Shown piece after piece: positions 5,575 through 8,490 of a stretch of 8,490 nt of DNA. Source of the DNA: Nitrospirota bacterium (GTDB lineage: Bacteria > Nitrospirota > Thermodesulfovibrionia > Thermodesulfovibrionales > Magnetobacteriaceae); NCBI GenBank assembly GCA_015233485.1, contig JADFXO010000164.1, positions 1-8,490 of the forward strand, read 5' to 3'. The first letter of the stretch is position 1; the number at the start of each line of letters is the position of its first letter. Under the pieces are notes generated by a model. It made no database searches. It was not told the DNA's origin and was given only the letters and a program-made list of their open reading frames with translations. A program made the position numbers and the translations under genes.

Positions 5575-6680
5575 GCAAGGAGCTTCGTTACATTATCGAT
5601 CAGATCAGCCATGAGAAAGGGATTTCCAGGGAAACTCTCAGGGTAACAATTGAGTCCGCGATGTTGACCGCGGTAAAACGGAAATTTACGAAATTCGAAA
5701 ATATCGGGCTGACTATCAGCCCCATTGATTATGAAGTCAGTGTCTTTAAGATAAAGTCTGTCGTTGATACTGTGACAGACAAGCAAACAGAGGTGTCTTT
5801 AGAAGAGGCCATTGCGATTTCACCGGATGCCTCTTTAGGTTCTACGATGAATGAACCGCTTGATATAAAAGACTTTGGGCGCATAGCGGCACAAACGGCA
5901 AAACAGGTTATAATGCAGAAGGTTCGCGAGGCCGAGCGAGACGTCATCTACGATAAGTTCGCCAATAAAGTCGGCACTGTCGTCTCCGGCACTATCATCA
6001 GAAAGGACAGGCTTTCCTACAACGTCAGCATCGGCAAGGCGGAGGCCGTCCTTCCGGTAAAAGAAACACTTCAGCGCGAACATTTTAAAAACGGCGACAT
6101 CATCAGGGCATACATCGAATTGGTCAATACCACGAATAAGGGCCCGCAGATCGTGCTTTCGAGGATTTCGACAAATTTTGTCGCCGCGTTGTTTAAAATG
6201 GAAGTGCCGGAAATCAGCGATAATATTGTTCAAATAAAAGATGTCGTACGGGAGCCGGGTGAGAGGACAAAAATCGCCGTCTTCTCAAAAGACTCCACCA
6301 TAGATCCGATTGGCGCCTGTGTGGGGATGAAGGGCACAAGGGTTCAGGCAATTGTTCGGGAACTGAGGGGCGAACGAATCGACATCATCCATTGGACTCC
6401 TGACTTAAGGCTCTACATAGCAAGGGCGCTAACCCCCGCTGATGTGGACAAAATCGGTATAAACGAAGAGGATAAAACCGCGATGGTCGTCGTTGATGAC
6501 TCTCAGCTTTCTGTGGCAATAGGGAAGAAGGGCCAAAATGTTAAGCTGGCTATGAAACTCACCGGCTGGGACATCGATATAATCAGCGAATCCAGATACT
6601 CAAAGATAAGGCAGGACAAGTCCGACAAGTCCATTGACGAGATACTGCAAGAAAGGCAGCCCGAAGAAGAAGAGGCGTAG
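5571..6680 (+). CDS. nusA: Transcription termination/antitermination protein NusA
   Basis: The 369-residue protein is a complete NusA, which binds RNA polymerase and nascent RNA and modulates pausing, termination and antitermination. Domains: N-terminal RNA-polymerase-binding domain (~1-125), S1 domain (~133-200, VGTVVSGTIIRKDR to PQIVLSRIS), KH1 (~230-290, with GMKG at 252-255 in the RNA-binding loop) and KH2 (~300-345, with GKKG at 318-321). It ends in a short acidic tail (PEEEEA) and lacks the two C-terminal acidic repeats of the E. coli protein, so the length resembles Bacillus NusA. It overlaps rimP by four bases; a GGAG at 5556-5559 lies 11 bases before the ATG. Unusually, infB does not follow; instead an 82-base gap leads to a small coiled-coil gene. 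Confidence 0.97.
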   Translation: MSKELRYIIDQISHEKGISRETLRVTIESAMLTAVKRKFTKFENIGLTISPIDYEVSVFKIKSVVDTVTDKQTEVSLEEAIAISPDASLGSTMNEPLDIKDFGRIAAQTAKQVIMQKVREAERDVIYDKFANKVGTVVSGTIIRKDRLSYNVSIGKAEAVLPVKETLQREHFKNGDIIRAYIELVNTTNKGPQIVLSRISTNFVAALFKMEVPEISDNIVQIKDVVREPGERTKIAVFSKDSTIDPIGACVGMKGTRVQAIVRELRGERIDIIHWTPDLRLYIARALTPADVDKIGINEEDKTAMVVVDDSQLSVAIGKKGQNVKLAMKLTGWDIDIISESRYSKIRQDKSDKSIDEILQERQPEEEEA

Positions 6681-6711
6681 GATTGCCGTTTTTTCGCTGA
6701 ATTTTGCATCA

Positions 6712-6737
6712 AACAGGGGTGCTGAACAGGGGTGCTG
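6712..6737 (+). repeat. 13-bp perfect tandem duplication
   Basis: AACAGGGGTGCTG occurs at 6712-6724 and again at 6725-6737 without a spacer, in the gap between nusA and the next gene. A degenerate third piece (AGCAAGGG) follows. It is close to, but upstream of, the GGGGG ribosome-binding-like run at 6748-6752. Confidence 0.8.
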
Positions 6738-6762
6738 AGCAAGGGACGGGGGCTTCAAGCAA

Positions 6763-7077
6763 ATGTGGAACAAGATAAAAAGAGACTTTGAGCGCGGCAT
6801 AGAAAAGCTCCAGTGGTTTGCCTCCATTATAAGCGAAAGACTATCCATTGAGGTGTCCTTCATAAAGATGCTGGCAAAAATAGACAACCTCGAAAAAAAA
6901 AAGGAAGAGCTTTTCATATCCATAGGCAAAAATGCCTACGAGCTGAGTTTCAACAGGACTACGGACATATATAACCACCATAAGGTTCAGCAGGCAATCC
7001 ATGAGATTTCCTCTCTTGACAGAGACATAGAGGAATTGAAAAAAGAGGCCGGCGAGATTATTTCGACGGAGGGATAA
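6763..7077 (+). CDS. Small coiled-coil protein of unknown function
   Basis: I do not recognise this 104-residue protein. It is highly charged and predicted mostly helical. Two heptad-like stretches stand out, MLAKIDNLEKKKEELFISIG (~35-54) and IHEISSLDRDIEELKKEAGE (~78-97), joined by a loop containing NRTTDIYNHH. No signal peptide or membrane segment is visible, so a cytoplasmic helical hairpin is likely. It may start MWNKIKRDFERGIEKLQ, an amphipathic N-terminus. ATG 6763 has a GGGGG run ten bases upstream. The stop codon is only two bases before the proposed start of the prepilin peptidase, and the ribosome binding site of that gene lies inside its last codons, so the two are probably translated together. 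An A10 run (6893-6902) encodes part of EKKKEE and is a potential slippage site. Coding is supported by length, spacing and the downstream coupling, not by homology. Confidence 0.7.
   Translation: MWNKIKRDFERGIEKLQWFASIISERLSIEVSFIKMLAKIDNLEKKKEELFISIGKNAYELSFNRTTDIYNHHKVQQAIHEISSLDRDIEELKKEAGEIISTEG
7068..7073 (+). promoter_or_regulatory. Ribosome binding site pointing to a CTG start for prepilin peptidase
   Basis: GGAGGG at 7068-7073 lies six bases before CTG 7080-7082. No ATG, GTG or TTG occurs in the peptidase frame between this site and ATG 7284. The alternative non-standard codons ATA 7074 and ATT 7077 are too close to the site. Confidence 0.65.
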
Positions 7078-7079
7078 TT

Positions 7080-7868
7080 CTGCCGCCATACTACATATTA
7101 ACCTTTGGTCCGGGCGCCTTTGTTGTCGTCTTTGGTCTGATCATCGGCTCGTTTCTCAACGTCTGCATATACAGACTTCCTATCAAAGGCCTCTCTATTG
7201 TAACTCCACCGTCAGGCTGCCCTGTCTGCGGCAAAAGAATCAAGCCGTGGCATAACATACCGGTTATTAGTTATCTGGCCCTCATGGGCAGGTGTGCTTA
7301 CTGCGGAGTGCGTATATCGCTTCGATACCCGGCGGTGGAACTCCTAAACGCAGTATTCTATGTGCTGATTTATGCGAAATTCGGCCTTTCAGCGTATTCA
7401 ATATACTACATGATGTTTATGTCGGCGTTGATTGTGATAACCTTTATCGACATAGACTATCAGATAATCCCCGATGTGATAACGCTGCCGGGGATAGCGC
7501 TGGGGCTTGTTGGTTCGATTTTCATATTGCCTGACCCGCAGGGCGGTCTGCTTGGGCTTTCCGGCTCTCTGATAGGGCTGTTGACCGGCGGGGTGATATT
7601 TTATATCATCGCCGTGGCAAGCAGGGGCGGCATGGGTGGGGGCGATATAAAATTTATGGCGATGGCCGGGGCAACGCTTGGCTGGAAATCTGTCTTGCTG
7701 ACAATCTTTATCGGGAGCTTCGTTGGGTCTGTCTATGGGATTTCCCTGATGGTATTCAAAGGAAAGGGCAGGAAGGCCAGGATTCCATTCGGGCCGTTTT
7801 TGTCTCTCGGCGCCGCGGTGTCCTTATTTTATAGCAGGGAGATTATCGCGTTTTACTTAAACCTGTGA
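7080..7868 (+). CDS. pilD: Type IV prepilin peptidase / N-methyltransferase (A24 family), apparent CTG start
   Basis: This inner-membrane aspartic protease cleaves the leader of type IV pilins or type II secretion pseudopilins and methylates the new N-terminus. From CTG 7080 the protein has 262 residues, normal for the family, and begins MPPYYILTFGPGAF. The N-terminal signature GSFLNVCIYRLP is at residues 23-34, the two zinc-type pairs at C47/C50 and C72/C75, and the catalytic aspartates at D124 (FIDIDYQIIPD) and D189 (GGGDIKFM), with about seven or eight hydrophobic membrane segments. An ATG-based call would begin at 7284 (194 aa) and lose the first membrane segment, the GSFLN motif and the first CxxC pair. 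The GGAGGG site at 7068-7073 supports CTG. An ATG-to-CTG mutation or sequencing error is the alternative. The gene is coupled to the coiled-coil gene and convergent with the HD-GYP gene. Confidence 0.9.
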   Translation: MPPYYILTFGPGAFVVVFGLIIGSFLNVCIYRLPIKGLSIVTPPSGCPVCGKRIKPWHNIPVISYLALMGRCAYCGVRISLRYPAVELLNAVFYVLIYAKFGLSAYSIYYMMFMSALIVITFIDIDYQIIPDVITLPGIALGLVGSIFILPDPQGGLLGLSGSLIGLLTGGVIFYIIAVASRGGMGGGDIKFMAMAGATLGWKSVLLTIFIGSFVGSVYGISLMVFKGKGRKARIPFGPFLSLGAAVSLFYSREIIAFYLNL

Positions 7869-7970
7869 GGGGGTGGGCAAACCGGCGTGTGCTATATGCT
7901 GACATATTTATACCAAATTGTAAGCTATACACCCTGCAGCGGGGCGGTTAATTACGCCGCGTCCACTGGT

Positions 7971-8490
7971 TTACTTGCTGAACAGCAGTACGAAACTCTT
8001 AAATATGTCCGCCTGAAAGTGGTTTAGCATTTGCTCTTTCATAAGACTGAGGGCCTCATACGGAGTAAGGGCCTGCTTGTATGAACGTTCCGCGGTTAAG
8101 GCGTCGAACACGTCCGAGATGCAGCCAATTTTGCCGTATGGGTGGATTTCATCTTTTTTCAACCTGCGAGGATAACCGGTTCCATCTTCCCTCTCATGGT
8201 GCTGCATTACGATTATTTTACACTCTTCGCTCAGCTGGTTGGCATTGTCCAGTATCTTATATCCCTGATATGGATGTGCACGCATCTTAAACATTTCATC
8301 GCCGGTAAGGCGGCCAGGTTTGTTGATTATCTCTGGCGGGACTTTTGTCTTACCCATGTCATGAAGAAAATACCCAGCCCCAAGTTCGTGCATGTCATGG
8401 GCGTCGGACTTACTGAATAGCTCCTTAGATACCATAATCGAGAGAATCCCCACGTTTACAGAGTGGGTGTATGTATAGAAGTCGTGAGCG
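7971..8490 (-). CDS. HD-GYP domain cyclic-di-GMP phosphodiesterase (C-terminal part, runs off the right edge)
   Basis: The reading frame is open from the right edge (first full codon ends at 8489) to TAA 7973-7971, giving 172 visible residues. They form most of an HD-GYP domain, which hydrolyses cyclic-di-GMP and so affects motility, pili and biofilm. Visible motifs in order: DFYTYTHSVNV (3-13, the conserved YTxxHSxNV start), GYFLHDMGKTKVP with the metal-binding HD at 43-44, LTGDEMFKMRAHPYQGYKIL, MQHHEREDGTGYP with the GYP motif ending near 107, then IGCISDVFDALTAERSYK. All key residues are present, so it is probably active. A GTG at 8453-8451 could be mistaken for a start, but it encodes the V of the conserved HSVNV motif, so the real start and any N-terminal sensor domain lie outside the window. 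The 102-base gap to the prepilin peptidase shows no clear terminator. Confidence 0.93.
   Translation of the reverse strand, partial: AHDFYTYTHSVNVGILSIMVSKELFSKSDAHDMHELGAGYFLHDMGKTKVPPEIINKPGRLTGDEMFKMRAHPYQGYKILDNANQLSEECKIIVMQHHEREDGTGYPRRLKKDEIHPYGKIGCISDVFDALTAERSYKQALTPYEALSLMKEQMLNHFQADIFKSFVLLFSK

Noticed and set aside
7284..7286. ATG 7284 as the prepilin peptidase start
   Set aside because: It lies between the two CxxC pairs and would remove conserved GSFLNV, C47 and C50, all of which are intact upstream in the same frame.
7936..7965. GC-rich imperfect dyad around TTAATTA between the convergent peptidase and HD-GYP genes
   Set aside because: The flanking GC bases do not pair in register and no U tract follows on either strand.
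8451..8453. GTG 8453 (minus) as the start of the HD-GYP gene
   Set aside because: It encodes a valine inside the conserved HSVNV motif and the frame stays open to the window edge.

Overview
The window reads as an ordinary chromosomal segment of a Gram-negative bacterium with moderate GC content. Dense housekeeping genes sit next to one lipoprotein gene that looks accessory. No taxonomic marker is decisive. A long (375 aa) transaldolase, a zinc-type L28, a short NusA without C-terminal acidic repeats, DciA, a prepilin peptidase and an HD-GYP phosphodiesterase together would fit Nitrospirota or a deltaproteobacterial-type lineage, but that is a guess.

Layout from left to right: (1) 1-237 has no supportable gene; a consensus -35 box precedes a lipoprotein gene (250-906). 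That protein has a lipobox, a carboxypeptidase-regulatory-like beta domain and a C-terminal DUF1566/Lcl (C-type-lectin-like) domain. Its last ~30 codons have the composition expected of a variable region written by a diversity-generating retroelement (DGR). (2) Transaldolase (1069-2196) has its own good sigma70-type promoter and converges on (3) an AMP-forming long-chain acyl-CoA synthetase on the minus strand (2269-3999), with a shared hairpin between them. (4) A divergent promoter region drives rpmB (L28) and dciA (DUF721, replicative helicase loader) on the plus strand. (5) A 321-base non-coding region (4792-5112) holds a perfect four-run C4/G4 tract, a pair of 16-bp direct repeats resembling insertion-sequence end repeats, a strong promoter and an attenuator-like terminator ahead of (6) rimP-nusA (ribosome maturation and transcription elongation, 4-bp overlap). 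(7) The usual next gene infB is absent; a small coiled-coil protein and a prepilin peptidase follow. The peptidase has no ATG/GTG/TTG start in the right place and apparently starts at CTG 7080. (8) On the minus strand, running off the right edge, is the C-terminal part of an HD-GYP cyclic-di-GMP phosphodiesterase.

Functionally, the centre of the window is gene expression and replication (L28, DciA, RimP, NusA), flanked by carbon and lipid metabolism (transaldolase, acyl-CoA synthetase) and by surface functions (type IV pilus/type II secretion peptidase, c-di-GMP turnover, variable-looking lipoprotein). The most interesting candidates are the possible DGR target at 814-906, the CTG-initiated prepilin peptidase, and the stacked regulatory structures upstream of rimP. 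No reverse transcriptase, template repeat, CRISPR array, tRNA or complete mobile element was seen.
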